Assembly (NCBI GenBank): GCA_013299055.1
Contig: JAAFKB010000003.1
Coordinates: 28,899 to 92,898 of the forward strand
Direction of reading: 5' to 3'
Length of the DNA stretch: 64,000 nt
Source: Sphaerotilus sp.
GTDB taxonomy: Bacteria; Pseudomonadota; Gammaproteobacteria; Burkholderiales; Burkholderiaceae_C
The translations under genes were made by a program, and so were the position numbers. Shown piece after piece: positions 44,071 through 52,419 of this stretch (positions are counted from its first letter, which is position 1; every line of letters starts with the position of its first letter). The notes under the pieces are model-generated. The model saw only the letters and a list, made by a program, of their open reading frames with translations. It was not told the origin of the DNA and searched no databases.

Positions 44071-45024
44071 ATGACCACCACCACGCCCCTGTTCCTGACT
44101 CGCCATGTCACCACGGCGCTCGCCCTGGCGCTGACCACCACGCTCGCCGCCGCACAGAGCCCGATGCTCGTCTCCACCGGCATCCCGCAGGGCACCTACG
44201 CCTCGATGTTCAAGGACTTGGCGGGGGTCTGCGGCACCGCGGCCGGGCTGTCGCTGGCGGAGAAGCCCTCGTCCGGCGCGAACGAGTCCGTGGACCGGCT
44301 GCTGCGCAACGAGGTGTCGGCCGCCTTCGTGCAGACCGACGTGCTGCACGCCCGGCGCACCACGGAAGACCTCGGCGGCGTCAAGGCGCTGGTGGCGCTG
44401 CACCCGGAGCCGGTCCACCTGCTGGCGTTGACGGCACCGCTGGTCGAGGGCGGCGTGCTCGGGATCGGCGGGCGCAGCGTGCCGTTCAACACCCTGGGGG
44501 ATCTGGCCAAGCGGCGGGTCGGGGTCTGGGGCGGGGCGGCGGTGACGGCGCGGCTGATCCAGCTCCAGGCCGAGGTGGACTACCGCGTGACCGAGTTCAA
44601 CGGCCCGGAGGACGCGATGCAGGCGCTGCGGGCACGGCAGATCGACGCCGTGCTGGCGGTGGGTGGGGCGCCGCTGGCGTGGATGCGGGGGCTGGACCGG
44701 AGCGTGAAGCTGCTGTCGGTGCCGGAGCCGTGGGCAAGCAAGCTGCGCAACGTCTACCGCCCCGCCAAGCTGAGCTACAGCCACCTCGGGGCGCAGGGTG
44801 TGGCGACGGTGGCGACCGAGGCGGTGCTGGCGGTGCGCGATGTCCGTTCGGCAGCGGCAGCAGGCCCGCTGTTGAAGTTGCGCACCTGCCTGCAGCAACA
44901 ACTCGACCCGCTGCGCGACACCGTTGGCCACCACAGCGCGTGGAGCCAGGTCGAGGCGGGCAGCGTGCCGCACTGGCCGGTGTTCGAGCGTGGCGGTGGC
45001 CCGACGACCACGACCCGGAACTGA
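44071..45024 (+). CDS. TAXI-family solute-binding protein, secreted
   Basis: Protein of 317 aa with a signal peptide (TTALALALTTTLAAA-QSP) and a TAXI/NMT1-like binding domain: MLVSTGIPQGTYASMFKDLAGVCG, RLLRNEVSAAFVQTDVLHARR, DLAKRRVGVWGG and MQALRARQIDAVLAVGG follow the TAXI order of conserved blocks. Unlike the TAXI protein at 38231 it has no helical anchor. No TRAP permease gene accompanies it, so it may serve as a sensor ligand receptor or work with a permease elsewhere. An AAGGA lies upstream of the ATG, 20 bases after the small membrane protein gene. Confidence 0.75.
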   Translation: MTTTTPLFLTRHVTTALALALTTTLAAAQSPMLVSTGIPQGTYASMFKDLAGVCGTAAGLSLAEKPSSGANESVDRLLRNEVSAAFVQTDVLHARRTTEDLGGVKALVALHPEPVHLLALTAPLVEGGVLGIGGRSVPFNTLGDLAKRRVGVWGGAAVTARLIQLQAEVDYRVTEFNGPEDAMQALRARQIDAVLAVGGAPLAWMRGLDRSVKLLSVPEPWASKLRNVYRPAKLSYSHLGAQGVATVATEAVLAVRDVRSAAAAGPLLKLRTCLQQQLDPLRDTVGHHSAWSQVEAGSVPHWPVFERGGGPTTTTRN

Positions 45025-45032
45025 GCGTGACA

Positions 45033-46136
45033 ATGCACAGCTCTGTACCGGAGTCCTGCATCTTGAGTTCCTCTGCCTCTGCTTTCCCCACCGTGCGGTG
45101 GCTGGCCCGTGGCCTGGTGGTCGTGTCACTGCTGTGTGCGGTCGGTCTGGCCGTGTCCTACCGCTTCGCACCGCCGCGTAATGCGTGGGTCGAGCTGCTG
45201 CGCTATGTGCCCTTCCTGGTCTATGTCGTGCCCGCAGGCCTCGCGCTCGGGCTGTCCTTCCTGCTGGGCTGGCGCTGGCGGCTGGTCGCCTTGCTGGCGC
45301 TGGGCCTGATGGGCACGGTGGTGACCGACCTGTCGCTCGGCCTGGGCCGCAGCACGCTGGCCGCCGACACCCCCGGCACCCGCACCGTGCGCTTCATGAC
45401 CTACAACATCAAGTCCTACCGCGCCGTGTTCCGCCGCGGGGGCTTCGTGCCGCTGAACGACGAGATCGCGCAGCACCAGCCCGACATCCTCGTCATGCAG
45501 GACGCCCGCGAGGTCTCGCGCCGTGGCGACCTGCCTTACGGCATGCGCGACGTGCTGCCGCAGCACAAGCTCTACGCCTACGGGCAATACGCCGTCGCCA
45601 GCCGTTTTCCGCTCAGCGGCTGCGCGCCGGCCGACATGTCCTTGCGTGACGAGAAGCATGAGTACGTGCGCTGCACCGTGGACATCGACGGTACCCGCAT
45701 CGACCTCGTCACCGCCCACCTGCTCACCCCGCGCGAGGGGCTGAACGCCACCCGCGAAGAGCGCCTCGGCGGCCTCGACGACTGGCACACCAACTTCGCC
45801 GACCGCCTGACCCAGGCCGACCGCATCGCCAGCGCGCTCGTGCCTCTGCGGCGGCCCACCATCGTGGCCGGCGACCTGAACGCCCCGGAACACTCGGCGG
45901 TCGTGCAGACCCTGCTGGGCATCGGGCTGCGCAACGCCTTCTCTGCGGCTGGCCGGGGCTGGGGCTACACGCACGGCCACTCGCTCAAGCCGGGTCTGAG
46001 CTTCCTGCGCATCGACCACATCCTCGTCAGCCCGGAGATCGGCGTGCGCGAGGCCTGGGTCGGCTGGCGCGGCGGCTCGGAGCACCGGCCGGTGGTGGCC
46101 GATCTGGTGATCTCCACGCCGGTAGCCAAGCCATGA
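45033..46136 (+). CDS. Endonuclease/exonuclease/phosphatase (EEP) family membrane protein
   Basis: Protein of 367 aa with three hydrophobic N-terminal segments (about 22-110) and a C-terminal EEP-fold domain (about 120-360): RFMTYNIKSY, the metal-binding DILVMQDAREV, catalytic VTAHLLTPREG, VAGDLNAPEH and the final LRIDHILVS ... SEHRPVVADL. Such membrane-anchored EEP proteins include putative phospholipases and phosphatases (YafD-like); DNase activity cannot be excluded. The start at ATG 45033 lies shortly after the TAXI gene. Its stop overlaps the trhO start. Confidence 0.83.
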   Translation: MHSSVPESCILSSSASAFPTVRWLARGLVVVSLLCAVGLAVSYRFAPPRNAWVELLRYVPFLVYVVPAGLALGLSFLLGWRWRLVALLALGLMGTVVTDLSLGLGRSTLAADTPGTRTVRFMTYNIKSYRAVFRRGGFVPLNDEIAQHQPDILVMQDAREVSRRGDLPYGMRDVLPQHKLYAYGQYAVASRFPLSGCAPADMSLRDEKHEYVRCTVDIDGTRIDLVTAHLLTPREGLNATREERLGGLDDWHTNFADRLTQADRIASALVPLRRPTIVAGDLNAPEHSAVVQTLLGIGLRNAFSAAGRGWGYTHGHSLKPGLSFLRIDHILVSPEIGVREAWVGWRGGSEHRPVVADLVISTPVAKP

Positions 46137-47002
46137 CCGACCTCGCCACACCAGAACTCATCCACAGTGCGTTCTACCGCTTCACCCGGCTCGACGACCC
46201 CGCCGCCACTGCCGAGGCGCTGCGTGCCTGCAGCCGCGACACCGGCGTGCTCGGCAGCCTCGTCGTCGCGACCGAAGGTCTGAGCGGCGTGGTCGCCGGC
46301 CCAGCGGCAGCGGTGACCGCCTTCGAGGCGGCGCTGACCAGCGACCCGGTCTTCGGCGGCACCTTCGCCGGCCTGCACTTCAAGCGCAGCCTGTGCATGA
46401 CTCCGCCCTTCGCCCGGATGAAGGTCCACGTCAAGCCGGAGATCGTCGCCCTCGGCCTTGACGGCGTCAGCGGCCTGGACGAAACCGCGGAACAACGCGC
46501 CGCGACCCACCTCAGCCCCGCCGCCTGGCGCGAGTTGCTCACAGGCGAAGACGTGGTGGTGCTGGACAACCGCAACCGCTTCGAGTGGCGGCTTGGGCAT
46601 TTCCATGGGGCGGTCGATCCGGGTGTGGATAACTTTCGGGACTTCGCCGAACTGGTCCGCACCCAGGCGCCGCACTGGAAAGCCTGTGGACAACGGGTGG
46701 CGATGTACTGCACCGGCGGCATCCGCTGCGAGAAGGCGGGGGTGTGGATGCGCGAAGAACTCGGGCTGGAGGTGTTCCAGCTGGAGGGCGGCATCCTGAA
46801 CTACCTGGAACAGACCGCCGCCGCACCGGACGCCGACGACCTCTGGCGCGGCGAGTGCTTCGTGTTCGACAACCGGATCGCGCTCGACGCACAACTGCGC
46901 GAGACCTCGACCACCGCCGAGCAGGTCTACGACCCGGCGCAGCCCGACGAGGCCTGGCGGCTCGCACGTGCCCGCCGACTTGACACGGCCACCGGCGGAT
47001 GA
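46133..47002 (+). CDS. trhO: tRNA uridine(34) hydroxylase, rhodanese-domain TrhO (YceA)
   Basis: Oxygen-dependent enzyme that forms 5-hydroxyuridine at position 34 of certain tRNAs. The 289-aa protein has the N-terminal ferredoxin-like domain with GTFAGLHFKRSL and PFARMKVHVKPEIV, and a rhodanese domain with VVLDNRNRFEWRLGHF and the active-site loop CTGGIRCEK (C193). The C-terminal zinc-binding extension of some homologues is truncated. It overlaps the preceding stop and the following RluA-family start by four bases each. It contains one perfect and two near-perfect DnaA-box 9-mers. Confidence 0.92.
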   Translation: MTDLATPELIHSAFYRFTRLDDPAATAEALRACSRDTGVLGSLVVATEGLSGVVAGPAAAVTAFEAALTSDPVFGGTFAGLHFKRSLCMTPPFARMKVHVKPEIVALGLDGVSGLDETAEQRAATHLSPAAWRELLTGEDVVVLDNRNRFEWRLGHFHGAVDPGVDNFRDFAELVRTQAPHWKACGQRVAMYCTGGIRCEKAGVWMREELGLEVFQLEGGILNYLEQTAAAPDADDLWRGECFVFDNRIALDAQLRETSTTAEQVYDPAQPDEAWRLARARRLDTATGG

Positions 47003-47518
47003 GCCGCGCCCGGCCCGCCTGGACGCCACCGATGCGCGACGGCGTGAGCGCCAGCCGCGTGGCCATCACACCGGAGCCTTGGCGCACAGTGCTGGACTTT
47101 CTTGTCCACAGGTTATCCACAATCACGGAGGCGGGCTGGCGCGCACGGCTCGGGCGCGGCGAGGTGCTCGATGCACAGGGGCAAGCCCTCGCGGCGGATG
47201 CTCCCTGCGTTATCCACAGCACGCTCTGGTACTGGCGCACGCTGGATGCGCCCGAGCCGCGCATCCCGTTCGAGGCGGAGATCCTGTTCCAGGACGACTG
47301 GCTGCTGGCTGTGGATAAACCGCATTTCCTGCCGATGACGCCCAAGGGCCGTTATGTGCAGGAGACGCTGCTGGTGCGGCTGAAGCGGCTGACGGGCATC
47401 GAGACGCTGGTGCCGATGCACCGGCTGGACCGGGAGACGGCGGGCGTCGTGCTGTTCTCGGTGCGACCGGAGACGCGGCATGCGTACCAGTCGATGTTCC
47501 GGGAAAGAGTTGTCCACA
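46624..47518. repeat. Cluster of DnaA-box 9-mers across trhO and the RluA-family gene
   Basis: Perfect copies of TTATCCACA or its complement lie at 46624-46632, 47113-47121, 47210-47218 and 47310-47318. One-mismatch TTGTCCACA or its complement lies at 46685-46693, 47102-47110 and 47510-47518, and a TCATCCACA sits further upstream at 46158. The pair at 47102 and 47113 is spaced 11 bases, about one helical turn. Confidence 0.85.
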
Positions 47519-47967
47519 AGGTCTACGAGGCGGTGGCGCCGTGGTCCGACGCGCTGGGGGCCGCGCTGCCGCTGGAGCGCCGCAGCCGGCTGGCCGAGCG
47601 CGAGGAAGCGTTCATGCAGATGCACGAGGTACCAGGCGAGCCGAACGCCGTGACGCACATCGCGCTGGTCGAGCGGCATGGCGCGCTGGCCCGCTACCGC
47701 CTGACCCCCCAGACCGGGCAGAAGCACCAGCTGCGGGTCCACCTGAACGCGCTGGGCATTCCCATCGTCGGCGACAGGATCTACCCGGTGCTGCAGCCCG
47801 ATCTGGCGCCGGGGATGGCACCGGATTACACCGAGCCGCTGCGGCTGCTGGCGCGGGAGATCGCGTTCACGGATCCGGTGACGGGGCAGGCGCGGCACTT
47901 CGCCAGCCGACGCACCTTGTCCGTGGACCCGCCGTGCCCGGTGCTGCTCACGCCATCGACGGCTTGA
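46999..47967 (+). CDS. RluA-family pseudouridine synthase
   Basis: Protein of 322 aa. An N-terminal region (about 1-75) of S4-like size precedes the RluA catalytic domain: ILFQDDWLLAVDKPHFLPM, the active-site PMHRLDRETAGVVLFS with catalytic D144, and LTPQTGQKHQLRVHLNALGIPIVGD. It isomerises uridine in rRNA or tRNA; the target cannot be assigned, though the arrangement is close to TruC/RluA-like members acting on 23S rRNA. The first ATG overlaps the trhO stop. Three perfect DnaA-box 9-mers lie within the first 320 bases. The 3' end overlaps the convergent ROK gene by 20 bases. Confidence 0.9.
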   Translation: MSRARPAWTPPMRDGVSASRVAITPEPWRTVLDFLVHRLSTITEAGWRARLGRGEVLDAQGQALAADAPCVIHSTLWYWRTLDAPEPRIPFEAEILFQDDWLLAVDKPHFLPMTPKGRYVQETLLVRLKRLTGIETLVPMHRLDRETAGVVLFSVRPETRHAYQSMFRERVVHKVYEAVAPWSDALGAALPLERRSRLAEREEAFMQMHEVPGEPNAVTHIALVERHGALARYRLTPQTGQKHQLRVHLNALGIPIVGDRIYPVLQPDLAPGMAPDYTEPLRLLAREIAFTDPVTGQARHFASRRTLSVDPPCPVLLTPSTA

Positions 47968-49165
47968 GGAAGATGTCCTTGTCCGGGAAGAACTGCGTGT
48001 GCAGCGGCAGCAGCGCGCCCCCCAGCGCCCGCGCATGCGCCCCCACCCGCCCGGCCAGCAGCGCCGGCTGGTGCATGCCGTCGAACTTGTACGCCGCCAG
48101 CCGCTCGCGGGTGCGCTGCAGCAGGGCGTCGATCAGCGGGCGGGCCAGCGAGCCGTCGATGACCACGGCGTCCAGGTCGAGCATGGCCGCGCCGCTGGCC
48201 ACCGTCATCGCCAGCGCCACCCCGGCCTGCTCCAGCCAGGGGGCGGTGTAGCCTGCGTAGGCCATGTCCATGATGGTGTCCTGCTGCACCAGCAGGGGAT
48301 CGAGTCCGGCCTTGAGCAACGCCTGTTCGAGCTGCCAGCCCGAGGCGACCTCCAGCAGCTGCGGCGGCGCCATCCCGTCCCGCGCCACGCCCACGGGCAG
48401 CGAACCGATCGCCCCTGCGTTGCCCCGGTGGCCGATGTCGATGTGACCGGACAGCACCAGGCCGCCCCCGACGAAGGTGCCCACGAACACGTAGAGGAAG
48501 CTGCGCACGTGCTGCCCGTGGCCCTGCAGCAGCTCGGCCACGCAGGCGGCGGTGGTGTCCTTGGCGAAGCTCACCGGCAGGTGGGTCATCGCCTCGACCT
48601 CCTGCTTGAGGTCCATGTGCTGCCAGCCGGCCAGCGCGTTGTGCGTCTGCGAGCCGAGCAGGCTGGACCACTTGTCCATCGACAGCGGCGCTGTCAGCCC
48701 CAGACCGACCACGCGGCGCCAGAGGTCGCCCAGCTGGTCCTGCAGCGCACCCAGCCCCTGCTGGATGCAGGGCAGCACCTGCACCGGATCCGGGTAGGCA
48801 TAGTGGAATTCATGCCGGTGGCGCACCTGCCCGACGAAGTCGCAGGCCAGCACTTCCAGGCTGCGCCGCCCGACCTGCACGCCCAGGCTGATCGCCCCGT
48901 CCGGGTTCAGCGACAAGGGCACCGAGGGCTGGCCGATCTTGCCGCGGATGCGGTCCTGCTTGAGGAGCAACCCGTCGTCGAGCAGCCGGCTGACGATGAC
49001 CGACACCGTCTGCGACGAGAGCTGCGTCAGCCGGGCGAGGTCAGCCTTCGGGATCGCGCCGTGCAGCCGGATGGCCTGCAGCACGATGCGCTCGTTGAAC
49101 TGGCGCATGCCGGTGTGGTTGGAGCCGCGGACGGCCCGTTCATCGGCTTCGAAGGTCGGAATCAT
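47948..49165 (-). CDS. ROK-family transcriptional regulator
   Basis: Protein of 405 aa, with a MarR-like winged helix at the N-terminus (about 20-80, RIVLQAIRLHGAIPKADLARLTQLSSQTVSVIVSRLLDDGLL) and a ROK sugar-kinase-like domain (about 90-400). The zinc-binding cysteines of NagC/Mlc-type ROK proteins are not obvious, and the sugar-kinase motif appears as IGHRGNAGAIGSLPVG. The start at ATG 49165 excludes the track's extra N-terminal 30 residues. It is divergent from a transaldolase-like gene, with a dyad (49259-49279) in between. The likely effector is a sugar or sugar phosphate. Confidence 0.88.
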   Translation of the reverse strand: MIPTFEADERAVRGSNHTGMRQFNERIVLQAIRLHGAIPKADLARLTQLSSQTVSVIVSRLLDDGLLLKQDRIRGKIGQPSVPLSLNPDGAISLGVQVGRRSLEVLACDFVGQVRHRHEFHYAYPDPVQVLPCIQQGLGALQDQLGDLWRRVVGLGLTAPLSMDKWSSLLGSQTHNALAGWQHMDLKQEVEAMTHLPVSFAKDTTAACVAELLQGHGQHVRSFLYVFVGTFVGGGLVLSGHIDIGHRGNAGAIGSLPVGVARDGMAPPQLLEVASGWQLEQALLKAGLDPLLVQQDTIMDMAYAGYTAPWLEQAGVALAMTVASGAAMLDLDAVVIDGSLARPLIDALLQRTRERLAAYKFDGMHQPALLAGRVGAHARALGGALLPLHTQFFPDKDIFLKPSMA

Positions 49166-49258
49166 CAGGGTGCGGGGGATCAGGGTGCGGGTCCACGCGG
49201 TCGCGGCACCGCCACGAACCGCCTGGGAAGGATGCCTCAGCACAGGCGACTGCACATG

Positions 49259-49279
49259 AGTAAATCACCTAGTTTTACT
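49259..49279. promoter_or_regulatory. Putative ROK-repressor operator
   Basis: AGTAAA (49259-49264) and TTTACT (49274-49279) form an inverted repeat with a nine-base spacer in an otherwise GC-rich 255-base intergenic region between the ROK gene and the transaldolase-like gene. Dyads of AT-rich half sites are typical of XylR/NagC-type ROK repressors. It lies about 94 bases upstream of the ROK start. Nothing else recognisable occupies this intergenic region. Confidence 0.5.
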
Positions 49280-49420
49280 AATGGTCGCCGCAGGACTGGC
49301 GCCAGAGAGGACGTGGGCATGACCGCGCCTCGGCGCATCAGCGCGCCCCCAAGCGTACCGGCAAGTCCTCCCCTGCGCCAGCGAGATCTTCGGCCTCTGC
49401 GGCTCTGTACCATCCGCTGC

Positions 49421-50089
49421 ATGCCTGCCCAGACCCCCTTCCATCTCTACCTCGACAGCGCCGACCTGACCGCGCTGCGCCAGTGCCTGCCGCACCCCGT
49501 GGTGCATGGCGTGACGACCAACCCGACGCTGCTCCAGCGGGCCGGCGTCACCTGGGAGGCGCTGCCGACGCTGCTGGAGACGCTGCTGCGGCTGGGCGCA
49601 AGACAGGTGCAGGCGCAGGTCCGCTCCTCCGACGTGGATGGCATGCTGGCCGACGCCGCGACGCTGCTGCGGCCCTTCGATGCGGGGCAGCTCGTCGTGA
49701 AGATCCCGGCCACGCGCGCCGGATTGGCGGCCGGCGCGGCGCTCACCGCCCGCGGCGTGCCGGTCACGTACACGGCCGTCTATGCGCTGGAGCAGGCGCA
49801 CTTCGCCGCCCAGCTCGGCGCCGCCTATGCCGCGCCGTACCTGGGCCGACTCAACGACTCGGGAGTGGACGGACTCGCGCTGATCGGCAGGATGCAAGCC
49901 CTGGTGGCCGCCAGCGGCGCGCCGATGCGGCTGCTGGTGGCGAGCATCCGCAGCCGGCAGGCGTACCTCGATCTGCTCGCCCTCGGCGTCGGCAGCATCA
50001 CGATCCCGCCCGCGCTGTTCGCCGAGCTGATGGACCACGAGGCGACGCTCGCGGCGGAGCGCGGTTTCCTCGCCGATGCGTTCTCCTGA
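49421..50089 (+). CDS. Transaldolase / fructose-6-phosphate aldolase-like enzyme
   Basis: Class I aldolase-type barrel of 222 aa resembling TalC/FSA: FHLYLDSADLTALRQCLP, HGVTTNPTLL, the Schiff-base lysine in LVVKIPATRAGL, VTYTAVYALEQAHFAA and YLGRLNDSGVDGLALI. The barrel end has LLVASIRSRQAYLDLLALG and SITIPPALFAEL. It cleaves or forms C3-C4 bonds in sugar phosphates such as fructose 6-phosphate; substrate preference cannot be read from sequence. The ATG at 49421 is the family N-terminus. It is divergent from a ROK repressor that may control it. Confidence 0.88.
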   Translation: MPAQTPFHLYLDSADLTALRQCLPHPVVHGVTTNPTLLQRAGVTWEALPTLLETLLRLGARQVQAQVRSSDVDGMLADAATLLRPFDAGQLVVKIPATRAGLAAGAALTARGVPVTYTAVYALEQAHFAAQLGAAYAAPYLGRLNDSGVDGLALIGRMQALVAASGAPMRLLVASIRSRQAYLDLLALGVGSITIPPALFAELMDHEATLAAERGFLADAFS

Positions 50090-50108
50090 TCTCGGCATAC
50101 TGCCGGCC

Positions 50109-50615
50109 ATGTCCGAAACACCCCGCCCCCGCCACTACCTCCCCCACGACACCCTGCTCACCGTCGTGCGCCACACCCCGCTGGTGTCGATCGACCTCGT
50201 CTGCCGCAACGCCCGTGGCGAGGTGCTGCTGGGCCTGCGCCAGAACCGCCCGGCGCAGGGCACCTGGTTCGTCCCTGGCGGGCGCATCCTCAAGGACGAG
50301 CGCGTGGCCGATGCGCTGCGCCGCGTGGCCAGCGCGGAACTCGGTTTCCACCCGGACGAGGTCGCCGGCGCCCGCCCGCTGGGCGTGTTCGAGCACCTCT
50401 ACCCCGACAACTTCTCCGGCACCGAGGACGTGACGACGCACTACGTCGTGCTCGCCTACGCCGTGACGGTGGGCGAGGACTCGGTGCGCGGCATCGACCA
50501 GCAGCACAGCGCCTTGCAGTGGTGGCCGGTGGACGCGCTGCTGGCCAGCGAGGCAGTCCACGTCAACACCCGCGCCTACTTCGACACCGCCATCACCTGC
50601 ACCCGCACCCTGTGA
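50109..50615 (+). CDS. gmm: GDP-mannose mannosyl hydrolase-like Nudix protein
   Basis: Nudix enzyme of 168 aa. The Nudix box region WFVPGGRILKDERVADALRRVASAELGF follows the modified pattern of GDP-mannose mannosyl hydrolase (Gmm/NudD), as do the N-terminal LVSIDLVCRNARGEVLLGLR and the HYVVLAYAV strand. Gmm hydrolyses GDP-mannose or GDP-glucose to GDP plus the hexose, controlling nucleotide-sugar levels. The ATG at 50109 is used rather than the track's 50076, which overlaps the preceding gene. Its stop overlaps the GTG start of the MFS gene (GTGA). Confidence 0.85.
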   Translation: MSETPRPRHYLPHDTLLTVVRHTPLVSIDLVCRNARGEVLLGLRQNRPAQGTWFVPGGRILKDERVADALRRVASAELGFHPDEVAGARPLGVFEHLYPDNFSGTEDVTTHYVVLAYAVTVGEDSVRGIDQQHSALQWWPVDALLASEAVHVNTRAYFDTAITCTRTL

Positions 50616-51859
50616 CGCCACGGGTTGTCCTGACGGGCGTGTTCTTCGCCTTCGCGCTGGGCCTCGGTCTGTTCGCGGGCGCCATCCCGACGCTGATGCG
50701 CCAGACCGGTCTCGACACTGCCGGCCTCGGCCTGGCGCTGACGCTGCACGGCGCAGCCTATGTCGGCGCGATGACCGTGGGCGGGCGGCTGCTGCGCCGG
50801 GTGGAGGTACGGCGGTTGATGCGTGGCATGCTGGTGCTGCATGCGCTGGTGTTCGTGGCGCTGTTCGTGGCTGGTTCGCCCTGGGCACTGACGGCCAGCC
50901 TGGTCGCCCTCGGGCTGACCGCCGGCACGGTCGATCTGGCGATGAACACCGACGGCACCGCGCTGGAACACGAGGCGGGTCGGCCGGTGCTGATCCGCAT
51001 GCACGCGGCGGCGTCCGGTGCGTTTGCGTTCGGGGCGATCGGCGGCAGCGTGGTGGCAAGCCAGTACGGGGCGCCGGCGTGTGCAGGGCTGGCGGTGCTG
51101 TCGATCGCGCCGGTGGTGTGGGCGTTGACGCGCATCCCGCCACGCCAGCCGTCGGGGGGCGCACCGTCGGTGTCCGGTGCGGGCGCTGTGGAGGAGGGCG
51201 CTGCGCGTGCGCACCTCGGCCTGCCGGTGTTGCTGCTCGGCGTCGTGCTGGGCGTGACCATCGCGGCCGAGATCACCGCGCAGATGTGGTCCGCGCAATT
51301 CCTCGCCCAGCAGGCGCAGCCAAATCCGGCGCTGGCGGGCGCGGGCGCGGCGTTGTTCGCTGGCTGTCAGGCGATCGTGCGCAGTCTGGGTGACCGGCTG
51401 CGGCGGCGCTTCGATGACCACCGCGTCATCGCGGTGTCGCTGGTGCTGGCGGCACTCGGCTTTGCTGCCGTGGCGCTGGCGGACGGGTTCACGGGCAGCG
51501 TGCTGGGCTTCGCGCTGGTGGGCGCGGGGACGGCATGTGTCGTGCCGTGCTGCTTCGCGCTGGTGGCGCGGCAGGCGCCGCAGCGGTCGGCGGATGCGCT
51601 GGGCGTGGCATCGCTGGTCGCGGGGGTGTTGCGGCTGCCGACGCCGCTGTGCCTGGGGTTTGTCGCGGCGACGTGGTCGGATTCGATCGCCTTTGGCGGG
51701 ATCGCCGGGCTGCTGGCGGTGGGGGTGGTGCTGGTGGCCTGGATGAGGTGGCGTGCTACTCGATCACCAGCCGGTCGATCCACCGCACCCCCGCCGCCAC
51801 GTCATCCCGCAGCGGTGCCCGATAAGGCGGCGTCTCGGTCTGCGCGGGCGGGGCGCTGA
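50612..51859 (+). CDS. MFS transporter
   Basis: Major facilitator of about 415 aa with twelve hydrophobic segments and a central cytosolic loop (about 175-205, PRQPSGGAPSVSGAGAVEEG). The A-motif-like GGRLLRRVEVRRLMRG follows the second helix, and the family resembles YbjJ-type sugar or drug transporters. The GTG at 50612 overlaps the gmm stop. The last 35 residues (RSPAGRSTAPPPPRHPAAVPDK...) read into the 3' end of the convergent gene by about 104 bases and are Pro/Arg-rich, so the functional protein may end effectively near residue 385. The substrate is unknown. Confidence 0.8.
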   Translation: MTPRVVLTGVFFAFALGLGLFAGAIPTLMRQTGLDTAGLGLALTLHGAAYVGAMTVGGRLLRRVEVRRLMRGMLVLHALVFVALFVAGSPWALTASLVALGLTAGTVDLAMNTDGTALEHEAGRPVLIRMHAAASGAFAFGAIGGSVVASQYGAPACAGLAVLSIAPVVWALTRIPPRQPSGGAPSVSGAGAVEEGAARAHLGLPVLLLGVVLGVTIAAEITAQMWSAQFLAQQAQPNPALAGAGAALFAGCQAIVRSLGDRLRRRFDDHRVIAVSLVLAALGFAAVALADGFTGSVLGFALVGAGTACVVPCCFALVARQAPQRSADALGVASLVAGVLRLPTPLCLGFVAATWSDSIAFGGIAGLLAVGVVLVAWMRWRATRSPAGRSTAPPPPRHPAAVPDKAASRSARAGR

Positions 51860-52346
51860 TCAGGTTCAGGTCGATCGACTGCGGCCGGCCGACCAGTCCG
51901 GTCTCCGTGCGCTCCAGCCGGTAGTACAGCCCGTTCCACAGCTTCGCCCCGAACTCCTTGGGCAGCTTGAACAGGAACAGCAGGTGGTGCTCCAGCCAGC
52001 GCAGGTCGGTGGGCGTGACCGTGCCAGGGTTGGGGTACGGGTAGGGCACATGGCAGCTCACCTCGCCGCCGCCTTCGAGGCACTTGAATTCCTTCATCGA
52101 CAGGAAGTGGTCGGTGAACCGGGCGTGGTCCATGTGGACGGCGAAGGCGATCTTGCCGTCCGGGCGCGGGGTGAACACCACGGTGCCCAGCGGCAGGCGC
52201 TGCTGGTCGCGGGTGAGGGCGACGATGGCCTTGGTGCCTTGCAGCTCCCAGGCCGAGGCGGGGAGTGCCGCGTGCAGCAGCCCCGCCAGCACCAGCAAGG
52301 CGGGCCAGCGGGTCAGGGTGGACGCAGCGGTGGGCAAAGACAGCAT
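51756..52346 (-). CDS. Secreted protein of unknown function
   Basis: Protein of 196 aa with a signal peptide (LTRWPALLVLAGLLHAALPASA-WEL). The mature domain contains AIVALTRDQQRLPLGTVVFTPRPDGKIAFAVHMDHARFTDHFLSMKEFKC and HVPYPYPNPG; two cysteines (FKC, VSC) may form a disulphide. The pattern recurs as a small beta-sandwich periplasmic protein in Burkholderiales, in my recollection without an assigned role. The ATG at 52346 follows GAGGAA. It ends inside the convergent MFS gene. Confidence 0.65.
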   Translation of the reverse strand: MLSLPTAASTLTRWPALLVLAGLLHAALPASAWELQGTKAIVALTRDQQRLPLGTVVFTPRPDGKIAFAVHMDHARFTDHFLSMKEFKCLEGGGEVSCHVPYPYPNPGTVTPTDLRWLEHHLLFLFKLPKEFGAKLWNGLYYRLERTETGLVGRPQSIDLNLISAPPAQTETPPYRAPLRDDVAAGVRWIDRLVIE

Positions 52347-52419
52347 GGCGGTTCCTCGCGAAGTGGCGTGCCGGAGCAGGCACAGGGCCTCGGGCATTAG
52401 GCCACGCGATCTCCCCGCG

